Positions 36,176 through 46,465 are shown, counted from the first letter of the stretch. The stretch: 64,000 bases of DNA from Candidatus Thermochlorobacteriaceae bacterium (GCA_029263855.1 JAJUFC010000003.1:1-64000), one strand, 5' to 3'. Numbers and translations: made by a program. Notes: generated by a model not told the origin, from the sequence alone.

Positions 36176-37069
36176 TTATCCTGCGGTCAGCATTGCCGCG
36201 CCGAAGACGCCCGCACTGTCGCCAAGGAGAGGCTTGACGATTTTTGTTTCAAGGGTGTGATTAAACACATATCGCTTTGTTGCTTCAACGCCATCGGTGT
36301 AAAGCAGGTCAATGTTGCCCACGCCGCCGCCTAACACAATCACATCGGGGTCTAAAATGTTGATGACGACGGCAATGGCTTTTCCAAAATTTTCGGTTAG
36401 GCGATGCACCGTTGCCGTAGCGTGTTCATCTTCGGCGCGCAAATGCCGCTCGACAATGTCTTTTAGTTTTCTTGTTTGACCGCTTTGTTTTTGATAAAAG
36501 CGTTCCAGCCAAACGCCTGAAAGGACGGTTTCTACACAGCCACGCTTTCCGCAATAACATTGTTCGCCGTTTTCTTCGAGCAGGTTGTGTCCCCATTCGC
36601 CCGTAATGCCTTGCTTGCCGTTCAGGATTTTTCCGTTGACGACGATTCCGCCGCCGATGCCTGTTCCCATAATCACGCCGAAAACGACTGACGCGCCTTT
36701 TCCTGCACCAAGCGTGGCTTCTGCTAAGGCGAAGCAATTCGCATCGTTTGCAATTTCAATCGGGAGTTCTAAAACTTCTTCCAAGTCGCGTTTGAAGGGT
36801 TTTCCGTTTAGGCAAACGGTATTGCTGTTTTTGAGCGTCTGTGTTGAGGGTTCGAGCGTGCCGGGTGTTCCGATTCCGATTGTCGTCGGTCGGCTTCCAA
36901 CTTCGTCTGCAACATCGTCAATCAGCCGTTTGATTTGAGAGAGAATATGCGCGTAGCCTTTTTCTGATTCCGTTGGCGTGCGTTTTCGCGCCAGCGTGAG
37001 CGTGCTTGTTGGATTTTCCAAAACCGCACACTCAATTTTTGTTCCGCCCAAATCAATTCCCCAAAGCAT
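36176..37069 (-). CDS. ROK-family sugar kinase
   Basis: This 297-residue ROK protein has the ATP motif GIDLGGTKIECAVLE at the start, the catalytic Asp109 in IANDANCF, and the zinc motif with His161 and Cys171, Cys173, Cys178 (QCYCGKRGCVE). There is no DNA-binding domain, so it is a kinase, probably for glucose, fructose or mannose/N-acetyl sugars, rather than a repressor. It follows the sugar transporter by 3 bases, consistent with phosphorylating the sugars just imported from GH92/GH3 action. Confidence 0.92.
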   Translation of the reverse strand: MLWGIDLGGTKIECAVLENPTSTLTLARKRTPTESEKGYAHILSQIKRLIDDVADEVGSRPTTIGIGTPGTLEPSTQTLKNSNTVCLNGKPFKRDLEEVLELPIEIANDANCFALAEATLGAGKGASVVFGVIMGTGIGGGIVVNGKILNGKQGITGEWGHNLLEENGEQCYCGKRGCVETVLSGVWLERFYQKQSGQTRKLKDIVERHLRAEDEHATATVHRLTENFGKAIAVVINILDPDVIVLGGGVGNIDLLYTDGVEATKRYVFNHTLETKIVKPLLGDSAGVFGAAMLTAG

Positions 37070-37072
37070 TGT

Positions 37073-38383
37073 TCAAGCCTGTTCGATTTTTCCGTGCACC
37101 GAGCCTTTGAAGCCGTAATAAACGATGTAGAAATAGCAAATCGCAGGAAGCAAGAACGCGCTTTGCAAGCCTGACGAATCCGCGATTGCGCCCATCGCGA
37201 CGGGCAAGAGCGCGCCGCCGACAATCGCCATAATCAAGATGCTTGAACCCGCATTGGTGAGTTTTCCAAGCCCATCAATGCCAAGCGTGAAAATTGTCGG
37301 AAACATAATTGAATTAAACAGACCAATAGAAAGCACCGTCCACATCGCGAATGCGCCCGATGAAAAGGTCGCGGTTAATGCAAGCAGTGCCGCAATCCCT
37401 GCAAATATGCCAAGCAAAACTCCCGCTCGAATTTTTTGCAAAAGTGCCGAGCCAATAAACCGACCAACCATCGCCCCGCCCCAATAGTAAGAGACATAGT
37501 TTGCCGCATCGGATTCCTTCAAACCTTGAATTTCAGGCAAGCCAATAAAGTTGATGAGAAAACTTCCAATGGAAACTTCTGCGCCGACATAAACAAAAAT
37601 TCCGACTGCACCGAGCGCGAGATGCGGCACTTTCAGAGCCTCGCCAAACGAACTTTCTTTTTCCACATCTTTTTCAGAATCGCCCTCGACGGTTTCAATT
37701 TTAGGAAGATTGAAAAGCGCAATCACGCTTGCCAGTGCGAAGAGCGCGAGCGCAAGCCCGATATATGGCAACTGTACCGATGCCGCTTCCGCCAATTTGT
37801 AGGCATAAAGTTCGTCATGCGAAAGTGCTTTGAGTTCCTCTGCGGTTTTTGCCGCCGCGTTCAAAATGAGCAGTCCGCCGAAATATGGCGCAATCGTTGT
37901 GCCGAGCGAATTGAACGCTTGTGCAAGATTCAATCGGCTTGATGCGGTTTCAGGCTTGCCGAGCACGGAGACATATGGATTCGCCGCCACTTGCAAAATC
38001 GTGATGCCCGATGCCAAGACGAACAGCGCGCCCAAAAAGAGTGGATATGCTAAGGTTGCCGCCGCAGGAAAAAAGAGCAACGCGCCCACACCCGCCGTGC
38101 ATAGCCCAACGACGATTCCGCGCTTGTATCCTACCCATGCAATCACCTTTCCCGCTGGAAGCGACATAATGAAATACGCCGAAAAAAATGTAAACTGAAT
38201 AAACGCCGATTGCACATAATTGAGGTCGAAGACGGCTTTGAGGTGCGGAATCAAAATATCGTTGAGGCAGGTGAGAAATCCCCACATAAAGAAAAGCCCC
38301 GTAACCACGATGAACGCAGGTGTGTAGTTCTTTTCAGAACCTTTGGCAGTTTTTACGATTTCAGGCGTTGCAAGATTTGCCAT
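37073..38383 (-). CDS. FucP/GluP-type sugar:H+ symporter (MFS)
   Basis: This 436-residue protein has about twelve membrane helices and matches the FHS branch of the major facilitator superfamily (fucose, glucose/galactose permeases). The N-terminal TGLFFMWGFLTCLNDILIPHLK with its charged Asp is the family hallmark, and GYKRGIVVGL and VAANPYVSVLG are also typical. Substrate is probably a hexose released from glycans. It sits 3 bases before the ROK kinase and about 100 bases after the PorV-like gene, all on one strand. Confidence 0.92.
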   Translation of the reverse strand: MANLATPEIVKTAKGSEKNYTPAFIVVTGLFFMWGFLTCLNDILIPHLKAVFDLNYVQSAFIQFTFFSAYFIMSLPAGKVIAWVGYKRGIVVGLCTAGVGALLFFPAAATLAYPLFLGALFVLASGITILQVAANPYVSVLGKPETASSRLNLAQAFNSLGTTIAPYFGGLLILNAAAKTAEELKALSHDELYAYKLAEAASVQLPYIGLALALFALASVIALFNLPKIETVEGDSEKDVEKESSFGEALKVPHLALGAVGIFVYVGAEVSIGSFLINFIGLPEIQGLKESDAANYVSYYWGGAMVGRFIGSALLQKIRAGVLLGIFAGIAALLALTATFSSGAFAMWTVLSIGLFNSIMFPTIFTLGIDGLGKLTNAGSSILIMAIVGGALLPVAMGAIADSSGLQSAFLLPAICYFYIVYYGFKGSVHGKIEQA

Positions 38384-38486
38384 TTTGTTTTTGGTTTGAT
38401 ACTTCGTTCCGATATGCTCTGTGCCAACAACTTTTTGGCTTCTTCACTCCGCAATGCTCCGTTCAGAATAACCACCCTTACTCGAA

Positions 38487-39509
38487 TTAAAACAGAAGCG
38501 AAAGCGAGAGCCACTGCGGGGCGTTCAGTCGTCCGTAAGATTGATAAGTGTAATCCAATCGGAAGGCGAGATAGCCAAGGTTGTATTTCAAGCCTGCGCC
38601 GAGCGTGAAGCCGGCTTCTGCAAACTCGACGAAGAGTTGGTTATATCCTGCGCGAAGAAAGAGCATATCGCGCCAGCCGTATTCCATTCCAACGTTTGCG
38701 TGAGGTTGCATATCGTTTGGATTGACGGCGTCGAGTGCCAGCGTGAGTCGGTTGCTTGCGTCTTCAATCACTTCGGTTGCAATGCCGACCCTAAACACCA
38801 GCGGTAAGTTCCACGCATCGGTTGAAAGTTCAGCAGGAATGCCATTGTTATTTCCATTCAAGCCCGTGCCCGTTGAGGCAGTAATAAGCAAGGCTTTTCC
38901 ACTCACGCGCATTGTGCCGCCGAAGTTGTGCATCGTTGCCGCCAATCGGAATCGTTTTGAGACATCGAACAAAACGCCCAAATCCATCGCAACCGTTTGC
39001 GCCGACGATTGATAGAGTGACTGCGAGATAAGTTTCGCCGTGATTCCAACCGAAAAGCGGTCTGTAAGTGGACGCGCATAAGAGAGATTGAACGAGAGGT
39101 CGGAGGTTGAAAAGAATTCGCCCGTGCCATCAGGCTCGATTTCGGTGGTGCGCTCAATGTCGCCCGATGTGAGCAATGTAACCGAGCCTCCAAATGTGCC
39201 GCCGTCACCGAAGTTCGCGGTTGCGCCCGCCCAAGCAATGCGCGTATCGACGAGCCAGTTGGAGTGAATGAACGACGTTTGCACGCGCTCATTTCGCGCA
39301 ATCGCAGCGGGATTCCAATAGAGCATGGAGGCATCGTTTTTCATCGCGGTAAATGCGCCGCCCATTGCCACCGCGCGCGAGCCAATGCCAATGCCGAGAA
39401 ATTGCGCTCCTGTTGTGCCGACTTTGGACTGCGCAAATGCGCTTTGGCACATCTCCAACGAGAGTACTAAAAGAATCGCCGAATAAAATTTTCTCATTGT
39501 CCGTGTCAT
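38487..39509 (-). CDS. PorV/PorQ-family outer-membrane protein
   Basis: This 340-residue protein has a signal peptide ending near AFAQSKVG. The PorV/PorQ motif follows: AQFLGIGIGSRAVAMGGAFTA and MLYWNPAAIA. It is then all beta strand and ends in Phe, as expected of an outer-membrane barrel. PorV serves as a shuttle receptor for T9SS substrates; this paralogue may be dedicated to the protein encoded just upstream. Its ATGA start at 39509 overlaps the stop of that gene, so the two are translationally coupled. Confidence 0.88.
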   Translation of the reverse strand: MTRTMRKFYSAILLVLSLEMCQSAFAQSKVGTTGAQFLGIGIGSRAVAMGGAFTAMKNDASMLYWNPAAIARNERVQTSFIHSNWLVDTRIAWAGATANFGDGGTFGGSVTLLTSGDIERTTEIEPDGTGEFFSTSDLSFNLSYARPLTDRFSVGITAKLISQSLYQSSAQTVAMDLGVLFDVSKRFRLAATMHNFGGTMRVSGKALLITASTGTGLNGNNNGIPAELSTDAWNLPLVFRVGIATEVIEDASNRLTLALDAVNPNDMQPHANVGMEYGWRDMLFLRAGYNQLFVEFAEAGFTLGAGLKYNLGYLAFRLDYTYQSYGRLNAPQWLSLSLLF

Positions 39510-42500
39510 TTAATCAAGACGAATTTTCCTGTTTTTGTGCCGACCCCCGGCGCATCTAAATGGTAGAGGTAAAGTCCGTAGGCGACATCTAATCGCTCAC
39601 GCGAGCGCAAATCCCAAGTTACATCGCCCTCAAGCGAGCCATCTTGAGTAAGGGTCTGAACCAAATCGCCACGCACCGTGTAAATGCGAATCGTTGAGCC
39701 TTTGGGCACATGCGTAAAGCGAATCACACGCTCACCGCGTCCGCGCGTTACGCCAAGCGGCAAGGGCTGTTCATATTGGCTTCGTGCGATGTAAGGATTT
39801 GGCACAACCTTCACTCTATCGAGCGCATTTTTTGCGCGGTCGTTGTCGACGAAGACGGAGCGGGTTTCAAATTGAAAATCGTCGCCTGTGCGGAAGGGCT
39901 TATTAAAGCGCACAAAAAATTTATCGCCTACACGAGGCATAGCACGATTCGGACCTAAACGCGGCGTAAAGGCAAATGTCCATGTAAAGACAGAGTCAGC
40001 AAACTCTTGATTCGGTCCGTATCGACGAGGGGTTTGGTAGAACGGCAATCCAATTTCAACCGTGCCCGAATTTTGCGTCGCCACTGTATCGAAGATATTC
40101 GCCGTGCCTTTTGTGAGGAAGAATCGGACGGTATCGCCCGTGCTTAAATTACGAATGATGAAATTTGTCGGTCGCCCGATGAAGCTTTGCCCAATGGTCG
40201 TCGGCAAGCCTGATGTTCTGATGTAGCGCACGGTGTCACTTCGCCATGCGCCGAACGGCACGATTTCGATTTCATAGTCGTCGGGTCGCAAGACAGTCGC
40301 AAACACGCCCAGCGGGTTGATGAAGTAGTTCCGCCCTGCCGTGTCTGTGGCTTGCACGCGCGCCTCGTATCCGTTGATGTCTTCTCGCGTCCATTTCGTC
40401 TCCGCTTGATTGAGCTCGCCGCGAACAAGGTTGCGAATCGTCAGAAATGTGCCATTGAAAATTTCATCGTCCGCGACGTAAAGTTGTCGGTCGCGCGTGG
40501 CGTAAGAACTTTGTTCGTTGAGCGGTCGGCGATTGCGCTTAATAACTGTATCGGGCGAATTAGGATTGGTTATATCAATGACGGAAAAGAATGAAGTCGC
40601 CGCGAGTTGCTCCTCGAAATCATCGTCGTCGATTAAGCCATTGCCGTTGTTATCCAATCCGTCTGTTGCCGTGTCGAAGAATTTCACTGTGTAAGTTTTA
40701 TCCTGAACAATTTTAGGGTCGACGATGGTGTATTGCGTCGTTCCGTTTCCGACGATGTTGCCAAGCGGTTGAAGCGCGCCGCCCTGCGAAGGAATCGTAA
40801 AGCCGCCGACTTTCGGTTGTGGCGTAACGGCAACAACGTTTGTTCCTAAAATGAAATTACCTTGCCCGTCCGGTCTTGCGCTTGGCGTGTTTTCAGCGGG
40901 ATAAAGGCTTAATGCCGTATCGCCTCGTGTGTAAGCCAAAACAGCGTAGAAGTAAAGCCGTCCGTTGACGACGTTGGAATCGGTAAAGGTGCGTTGCAAT
41001 CCAGAATTATTGCCTAAGAAATACGCGATGCCGCGCGACTGTTGCAGGAGTTCTCGCGTCGTGAGCGGAAAATTACCAAAGACTTCGTTGTCCAAATCAA
41101 ATTGCGCCAATGCTCTGAACTGTTGCGCTTCTTCGCCGCGTGAGCCCGTGATGACGAGCGCGTCGGCGAAGTTCGGGTCAGTGGCTTTAATGATTTTATA
41201 GCCTTCAAAATTTTTAACGCGCGGGTCGTTGGTGCCGACGGGCAAGTTCAGACGGCGGCGGATAAATTCATCACGATATTCCTCAGCGACGGCATCCCAA
41301 TAAAGCGTAACGCGACGGTCGTCGGTGTAGGCACGAAGCGTTGGCGCAGTTGGCGGGCGTGCGAAGTTGTAGTTGGCATCGTAAATGGCTTGCACAATAT
41401 CTTTGGTCTCCACAATCGACTGCGCGTCTGTGCCGAAAAGCAGTGCAAGCGAGAGCCGCTCGGTTTGCCCCGACGCAAGCGGGAAGTAGCCGGTGCTGTA
41501 AAGGTAATCTTGGTCAATGGTTTGATTGAGGTCGGCGACGATATCGAAGGTTCCGGGCAAGGCGAATTGCGGAATCAAATCGACGGTTTGCGGGCTTGAA
41601 ATCGGCAATCCTGCATTTGGACGAAGCGCGAATCCTGTTAGTCCGATTTGGTCGGACTCTTTCACATCAACCGCATCAGCGAAGCCATCGCCATTGTTAT
41701 CGAAGCCGTCATCTCGACGCTCATCAATCATTGGATAAATTGTGCGATTGATTTCCAATGGGTCATAAATGCCACTTCCTGCGGGAATGCCCGTTGGGAA
41801 GCGTTGCGCAAGTTGAATGTAATTGACGTAGGCGAGCGCAGGTTGTTCTCTTGGAATGACAATGCGTTGGATAAGGTCATATTCAATTCGGCGACGCCCG
41901 ACGTGTTGATTATAGTTTTCATCAATGATTCCGTTGAGATTATCGTCCTGAATGTTGTTGTCGATTTCTCTGAGCACCGTTCCCGACGCGCTTAGTCGAT
42001 AAGAAGTGCCAAGCGACACGACGGTTGTATCTACATTGGGCATTCTCACGACGCGCCGCACATATTTTAGGATTCGGCGATTATTGACGAGCGTATCGCG
42101 CTGTTCAATCAAGACGAGCGGGCTTCCGGGCGTGATGTTCCGACGAAACGCCGTATCGCCTGCAACGATGTTGTAATCGTAATCACCTGTGCCGGGCAGT
42201 TTGTTGAAAAACGAAGGTTGCTCGGTTGGCTTATCGGTTTCCTGCCAATCGCCGTCGTTGTCAATGCCATCTGTTGGATTCCCCGGACTCTCCAAAAACG
42301 CGCCGCCTGCAAAGCCGGGCGGATAGAAATTTCGATTCCAAGTGCCCGACACCTGAGGATTATTCAGCGTGCTTTTGAAGCTGTAAGTAATCGAGTTGGC
42401 TTGGTCAAATGCAGAAACACCATCTACCCCACCTGTGCCTGCGCCGCCGATGTCCGTTCCAACGACAGAGCCGAAGAAGACTTTATCATAGTCGTAAATC

Positions 42501-43396
42501 GAGTTGTTTTTCACTTCATAGAGCCAGAAAATCACGTCTTGCGCAAAGAAGCTTGAGAACTGCAAGCCGCGCATTCTCAAATCAAGTCCGAAGCCGTAGC
42601 GCGTCGGCTGTGCGGGATTCGGAAGAAAGTTGTAGCGGTTGAAATACTGCCTGTCTCGTCCGTCAGTTGCGGCAAAGTAGCTTTCTTGGTCGGCGTTGGT
42701 TACGCCCGGTCCGAAGTAGCCGTTCCACAACACGCGCCCCGTAACAGGGTCGGTCGGGAAGTTCTCGTTGCCGGGCCACGACGAGGGCCATGAGTTCGGA
42801 ATATGGCTCATCGCCACGCTGTTTTGTAGCGGATTCCAAAATCCTTCGTAAGGCGTGATGCCCCAAAATTCGCCTGTTCCCGACTTTCCGCCCGGCGCCT
42901 CGCCAAAACGCACAGAGGGGTGACTTGTTACATACCACTCTTGATAGCGCAACGCCATTGCCAGCGTATCGCCTTTGAAAAATCTGCCGACCGTGTCGCG
43001 CAACGCCACGCCAACGTTGCGACGGTCTCGCAAGCGAAATCCTCTCACGCTGTCTGCGCCTACGGTGAAGTTGATGAGCGTATCGCGCACGCCTTGAATC
43101 CCGATGATGATGTTGATGTCGGGCAGGTAAGTATTTTCTTCAACGGGCCATGCGCCTGTGGGCAGTTGCGTAAAGCCCGCAGGCTGTCCAATGAAGCCCG
43201 TGTTGGCGAAAGCGGTTTTGACGCGATTGCCGTTGTGCAGTCCAATCCGCGTAAAGCGCACGTCGTAGTTGGCGTTGATCGGTCCCGCTTCTTGTTGCGC
43301 GTAGAGCCATTCCGCCGTCGCGAGCGCTATCAGGCTTAATATCGCGCAGAGCGAAACTTGTCGCGCAAAATGATTTTTGGAATTCGCTTGTGGCAT
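39506..43396 (-). CDS. Large exported beta-rich protein with T9SS-like C-terminus
   Basis: This 1296-residue protein has a signal peptide (SLIALATAEWLYAQQE). The long beta-rich body has calcium-binding-like loops such as DNNGDGFADAVD and DNNGNGLIDDDDFE. It ends in a sorting-like domain with VKVVPNPYIARSQYE, IRFTHVPKGSTIRIYTVRG, and TKTGKFVLIK, a FlgD-like/T9SS variant lacking the NPFNP block. It lies between the TonB receptor and a coupled PorV-like gene, an arrangement seen in Chlorobi-Ignavibacteria-type genomes. It takes the place where Bacteroides loci have SusD, but shows no SusD features. Binding of glycans or adhesion is a guess. Confidence 0.85.
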   Translation of the reverse strand: MPQANSKNHFARQVSLCAILSLIALATAEWLYAQQEAGPINANYDVRFTRIGLHNGNRVKTAFANTGFIGQPAGFTQLPTGAWPVEENTYLPDINIIIGIQGVRDTLINFTVGADSVRGFRLRDRRNVGVALRDTVGRFFKGDTLAMALRYQEWYVTSHPSVRFGEAPGGKSGTGEFWGITPYEGFWNPLQNSVAMSHIPNSWPSSWPGNENFPTDPVTGRVLWNGYFGPGVTNADQESYFAATDGRDRQYFNRYNFLPNPAQPTRYGFGLDLRMRGLQFSSFFAQDVIFWLYEVKNNSIYDYDKVFFGSVVGTDIGGAGTGGVDGVSAFDQANSITYSFKSTLNNPQVSGTWNRNFYPPGFAGGAFLESPGNPTDGIDNDGDWQETDKPTEQPSFFNKLPGTGDYDYNIVAGDTAFRRNITPGSPLVLIEQRDTLVNNRRILKYVRRVVRMPNVDTTVVSLGTSYRLSASGTVLREIDNNIQDDNLNGIIDENYNQHVGRRRIEYDLIQRIVIPREQPALAYVNYIQLAQRFPTGIPAGSGIYDPLEINRTIYPMIDERRDDGFDNNGDGFADAVDVKESDQIGLTGFALRPNAGLPISSPQTVDLIPQFALPGTFDIVADLNQTIDQDYLYSTGYFPLASGQTERLSLALLFGTDAQSIVETKDIVQAIYDANYNFARPPTAPTLRAYTDDRRVTLYWDAVAEEYRDEFIRRRLNLPVGTNDPRVKNFEGYKIIKATDPNFADALVITGSRGEEAQQFRALAQFDLDNEVFGNFPLTTRELLQQSRGIAYFLGNNSGLQRTFTDSNVVNGRLYFYAVLAYTRGDTALSLYPAENTPSARPDGQGNFILGTNVVAVTPQPKVGGFTIPSQGGALQPLGNIVGNGTTQYTIVDPKIVQDKTYTVKFFDTATDGLDNNGNGLIDDDDFEEQLAATSFFSVIDITNPNSPDTVIKRNRRPLNEQSSYATRDRQLYVADDEIFNGTFLTIRNLVRGELNQAETKWTREDINGYEARVQATDTAGRNYFINPLGVFATVLRPDDYEIEIVPFGAWRSDTVRYIRTSGLPTTIGQSFIGRPTNFIIRNLSTGDTVRFFLTKGTANIFDTVATQNSGTVEIGLPFYQTPRRYGPNQEFADSVFTWTFAFTPRLGPNRAMPRVGDKFFVRFNKPFRTGDDFQFETRSVFVDNDRAKNALDRVKVVPNPYIARSQYEQPLPLGVTRGRGERVIRFTHVPKGSTIRIYTVRGDLVQTLTQDGSLEGDVTWDLRSRERLDVAYGLYLYHLDAPGVGTKTGKFVLIK

Positions 43397-43421
43397 TCTC
43401 TTAATGTCTCGTCAATTGAGT

Positions 43422-46394
43422 TTAGAAGTTAATTGACATTCCGAGCGTGATTCGGCGCGGCTCTGAAAAGAAATCGGGGCGCACGAAAAAGTCGGGCAAT
43501 GAATTAAACGCTTGATTTTGTTCTGATGTCGTGTAACGGTAAAGGTCGTAGGTAGCGCGTCCTGTCGTGGCGAAGACAATGGTCTCGTTTGCTGTGTCAA
43601 AGAGATTAAAGACTTGCGCGAAAATTGCCACATTGGTTTCTGCGATTTTAAGGTTGCGCGTGGCGCGTAAATCGACGGTGAAGGTTTGTGGCGTTACACC
43701 GCCATTTTGGAACAGCCTTGCCAAGCCTTGTGTCGGCGGTTGCGGCACGGTGGTTGGCGAAAATGGAAAGCCTGAACCGTAGCGACCAATCACCGATATG
43801 TTCCAATCGCGGTCGTCATATAAGGCTTCGGCGTTGAGCGTGTGCATCTGGTCCCAATCCAATCGCAGGAGTTGCGTTTCAGGCTCGTTGCCGCCTGCAA
43901 TCGCCGCAATCGCGGTGCGCGGGTCGGGCGCGTTGCCTTGCGCGAACTGCAAGGTGTAATTGATATTGAAACTGATGTTCTGCGAAAGACGCTTGCTCAA
44001 AGTCGCCACGATGCCGCGCACGAAGGCGTAGTCGGTATTTTCAAACACAAAGTATTGTCCGCCCGTGATAAGTTGACGCGCAAACGCCGAACCTGCAAGG
44101 TCGCGAATGTCGCGATAATACGCGCTCATCGTCAGCCCAATCGTCTCGCCAATTTGTTGTTGAATCCCAATTTCGCCTGTGATGGTGCGTTGCGGACGAA
44201 TGTCGGGATTGCCAAACGGCGAGTTGATACGGCTCGTGATGTCGGTCTCGCGAAACTTGAAGAGCGCGTTTTCATAGAGCAAATTGAAGTTCGGAATTTG
44301 GAAGAACTGCCCGTAGGAAAAGTAAAATATTCCGCGCTCGGTGATGGGAAACGACACGCCAACTCTCGGACTGAACGCGAACTTCGGCGTGGCATCTTTG
44401 CGTCGATTGCTAAATCCGTTGCGCGCCGCAAACACGCTATCGCTATCAATTCTGAAAAACAAACTTGGGTCTAACGGGTCGGTCGGCACTTGGTCGCGCG
44501 AGTTGAAGTAATCGAGGCGAACGCCGAGATTGATGATGAAATTCTCGAACTCCAACTTGTCTTGAATGTAGGCGGCAAATTCAATCGGGTTGCGCGTATA
44601 GCGGTCGTGCCCGAACTCCGTTTCCGCGTCGGGAATGTAGGGTTGGAATCCGTCGCGAATTTCGCCCGTTCTGTCCCGAATTTCAATGAATTGAAAATCC
44701 AACTGATGATGCTTGACATCGATGCCCGCTTTGATGAGGTTGTGTTTGTTGAATTGCGTGGTGAGGTCGAGTCGCAGTTGGTTCGTGGTTGTGGTTCGGT
44801 CAAGGCGCGAATTTTTCGTGCCGCCGTGAACGAAATTCACGCCGCGCGTTACGGCTCCAGGCACGCCTAAATCTTGATAGCGTGGGTCAAATGGGTCTTC
44901 GAAGGCATAATTCTTAAAGCCTGTTCGGAAGAGCGAATAACGCCCGTCAAGAAAGGTGTTGGAGTTGAGCGTGTAGGTTATTCCCAAAATGTTCGTAAAT
45001 CCGCTTCGAAAATTTTGCAGCTCGCCGTCGGGGTTGAGTTGCCAAGCATGGTCGTATCCTCTGAAATTTTCGTCTTCAAAGTTGAAACTGTAAAACGCCT
45101 TGAATGTGCTTGATGGGCGGAAGGTGAGTTTGCCTTGAATCGAGTATCGCTCGTATTCGTTGAGCGGAACAGCGGCGTTGTCGCCGCTTCCAAAGTTCTC
45201 ATATCGGTTGAAGCGTTGTTCCAGTCCGAATTGGTCGTTGACGCTGAACGGAATAAAGACGCGCGTTCCGTTTTGTCGGTCGATGATGGCGCGTCCATTT
45301 TCGTCGGTTGCAATGAAGACGGGATTTCCGCGCTCATCAACAAGTGCCGTCGGGATTCCTAGTTCGTTTCGGAACGTGCGAATGGCATTGGGGTCATCGG
45401 GCGTTGTTTGTCGGAATCGCCCTGCAATCGCAGGCGCGTTGTAAGGATTTTGCGGATTGCCCTGCTGGAGTACGTCTGTTGTGCGGAACTGCCGCCGTCC
45501 GAAGAGATAACCTTCGTTTCGGAAGTATCGCCCTGCGACGTAGAACGAGAGTTTATCTTTTAGAAACGGAACAGGTCCGCCGATTGAGGCTTGCATGTTC
45601 GGCGTTGCGAAGGCGGAAAAATTGTTCATGTTGCGATAAAGGTCGCGCCGCCCTGTAAGGTAATCGCCGCCGTAGAGTTGGACTTGTCCCGAATAGTTCT
45701 CGCCACCTTCTTTGGTAACGATGTTCACAATGCCCGACATGGCTTGCCCATATTCAGCGTTGAACGCGCCCGTAATCACCTGCACTTCTTGAATCGACTG
45801 CGGGTCGATGAAGGTCGAGCCGCCTCTGCCCGCGTTTCCGTCGAAGACGTCCGTTACCGTTACGCCGTCGACCAAGTAGCCAACTTCGCCGAACCTGCCG
45901 CCGCGAAAACTTCCGCCCACAATCCCCGATTGCAGTCGAATCACCTGACTGACATCTTCAACGGGCAATTTTTGAATTTGCTCGCCGCTGACTACTGCCG
46001 ATGAAAACGTTTGGTCTTTGATGACAATCGGTCGCTCGGCGCTGACCACCACTTCTTGCGCCTGCACCGATTGCGACGAGAGTTCAATATCGACGCGCGT
46101 GGTTAGGTCGACACGAATGGTAATTTTTTCAACGGTTTTGGATTGATAACCGACGTAAGTAACGCGGATTGAATACTGTCCGGGAGGAATGTTGAGAATT
46201 GTATACTCGCCGTCGAAGTTCGTTTTCGCGCCAAGTTTCGTGCCTTGAAGAACAACTGTTGCACCGATGAGCGGCTCGCCTGTTTGTGCATCTTTAACGA
46301 CGCCCGTCAATTTTCCTGTTGTTCCGAAGTGTGCAGAAGTGCTCGCGCTACTTGCAAGCAATAAGAAAAGCAAGGCAATGTGTTTCATTCTCAT
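43422..46394 (-). CDS. TonB-dependent receptor with carboxypeptidase-regulatory-like N-terminus
   Basis: This receptor of about 990 residues has a signal peptide, then a CarboxypepD_reg-like beta-sandwich (GVVKDAQTGEPLIGATVVLQGT). The plug domain carries VVSAERPIVIKDQTFSSAVVS and is followed by a 22-strand-type barrel that ends in Phe (SINF), as outer-membrane insertion requires. It should bring ligands across the outer membrane with TonB energy. No SusD partner is present. The ATG at 46394 is used; a TTG at 46400 and an ATG at 46388 are alternatives. The large T9SS-type gene follows after 25 bases, so this receptor heads the glycan locus. Confidence 0.93.
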   Translation of the reverse strand: MRMKHIALLFLLLASSASTSAHFGTTGKLTGVVKDAQTGEPLIGATVVLQGTKLGAKTNFDGEYTILNIPPGQYSIRVTYVGYQSKTVEKITIRVDLTTRVDIELSSQSVQAQEVVVSAERPIVIKDQTFSSAVVSGEQIQKLPVEDVSQVIRLQSGIVGGSFRGGRFGEVGYLVDGVTVTDVFDGNAGRGGSTFIDPQSIQEVQVITGAFNAEYGQAMSGIVNIVTKEGGENYSGQVQLYGGDYLTGRRDLYRNMNNFSAFATPNMQASIGGPVPFLKDKLSFYVAGRYFRNEGYLFGRRQFRTTDVLQQGNPQNPYNAPAIAGRFRQTTPDDPNAIRTFRNELGIPTALVDERGNPVFIATDENGRAIIDRQNGTRVFIPFSVNDQFGLEQRFNRYENFGSGDNAAVPLNEYERYSIQGKLTFRPSSTFKAFYSFNFEDENFRGYDHAWQLNPDGELQNFRSGFTNILGITYTLNSNTFLDGRYSLFRTGFKNYAFEDPFDPRYQDLGVPGAVTRGVNFVHGGTKNSRLDRTTTTNQLRLDLTTQFNKHNLIKAGIDVKHHQLDFQFIEIRDRTGEIRDGFQPYIPDAETEFGHDRYTRNPIEFAAYIQDKLEFENFIINLGVRLDYFNSRDQVPTDPLDPSLFFRIDSDSVFAARNGFSNRRKDATPKFAFSPRVGVSFPITERGIFYFSYGQFFQIPNFNLLYENALFKFRETDITSRINSPFGNPDIRPQRTITGEIGIQQQIGETIGLTMSAYYRDIRDLAGSAFARQLITGGQYFVFENTDYAFVRGIVATLSKRLSQNISFNINYTLQFAQGNAPDPRTAIAAIAGGNEPETQLLRLDWDQMHTLNAEALYDDRDWNISVIGRYGSGFPFSPTTVPQPPTQGLARLFQNGGVTPQTFTVDLRATRNLKIAETNVAIFAQVFNLFDTANETIVFATTGRATYDLYRYTTSEQNQAFNSLPDFFVRPDFFSEPRRITLGMSINF

Positions 46395-46465
46395 TCGCAA
46401 AGTTCAGGTATGCGATTTCAAGCGCGAATGATTCACGCTCATTGTAATTGGAAGTTGGACGACGA

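Noticed and set aside
39506-43396. The 1296-residue protein as a SusD partner of the TonB receptor.
   Set aside because: It is far longer than SusD, beta-rich, has no lipobox or TPR-like SusD helices, and ends in a T9SS-like domain.
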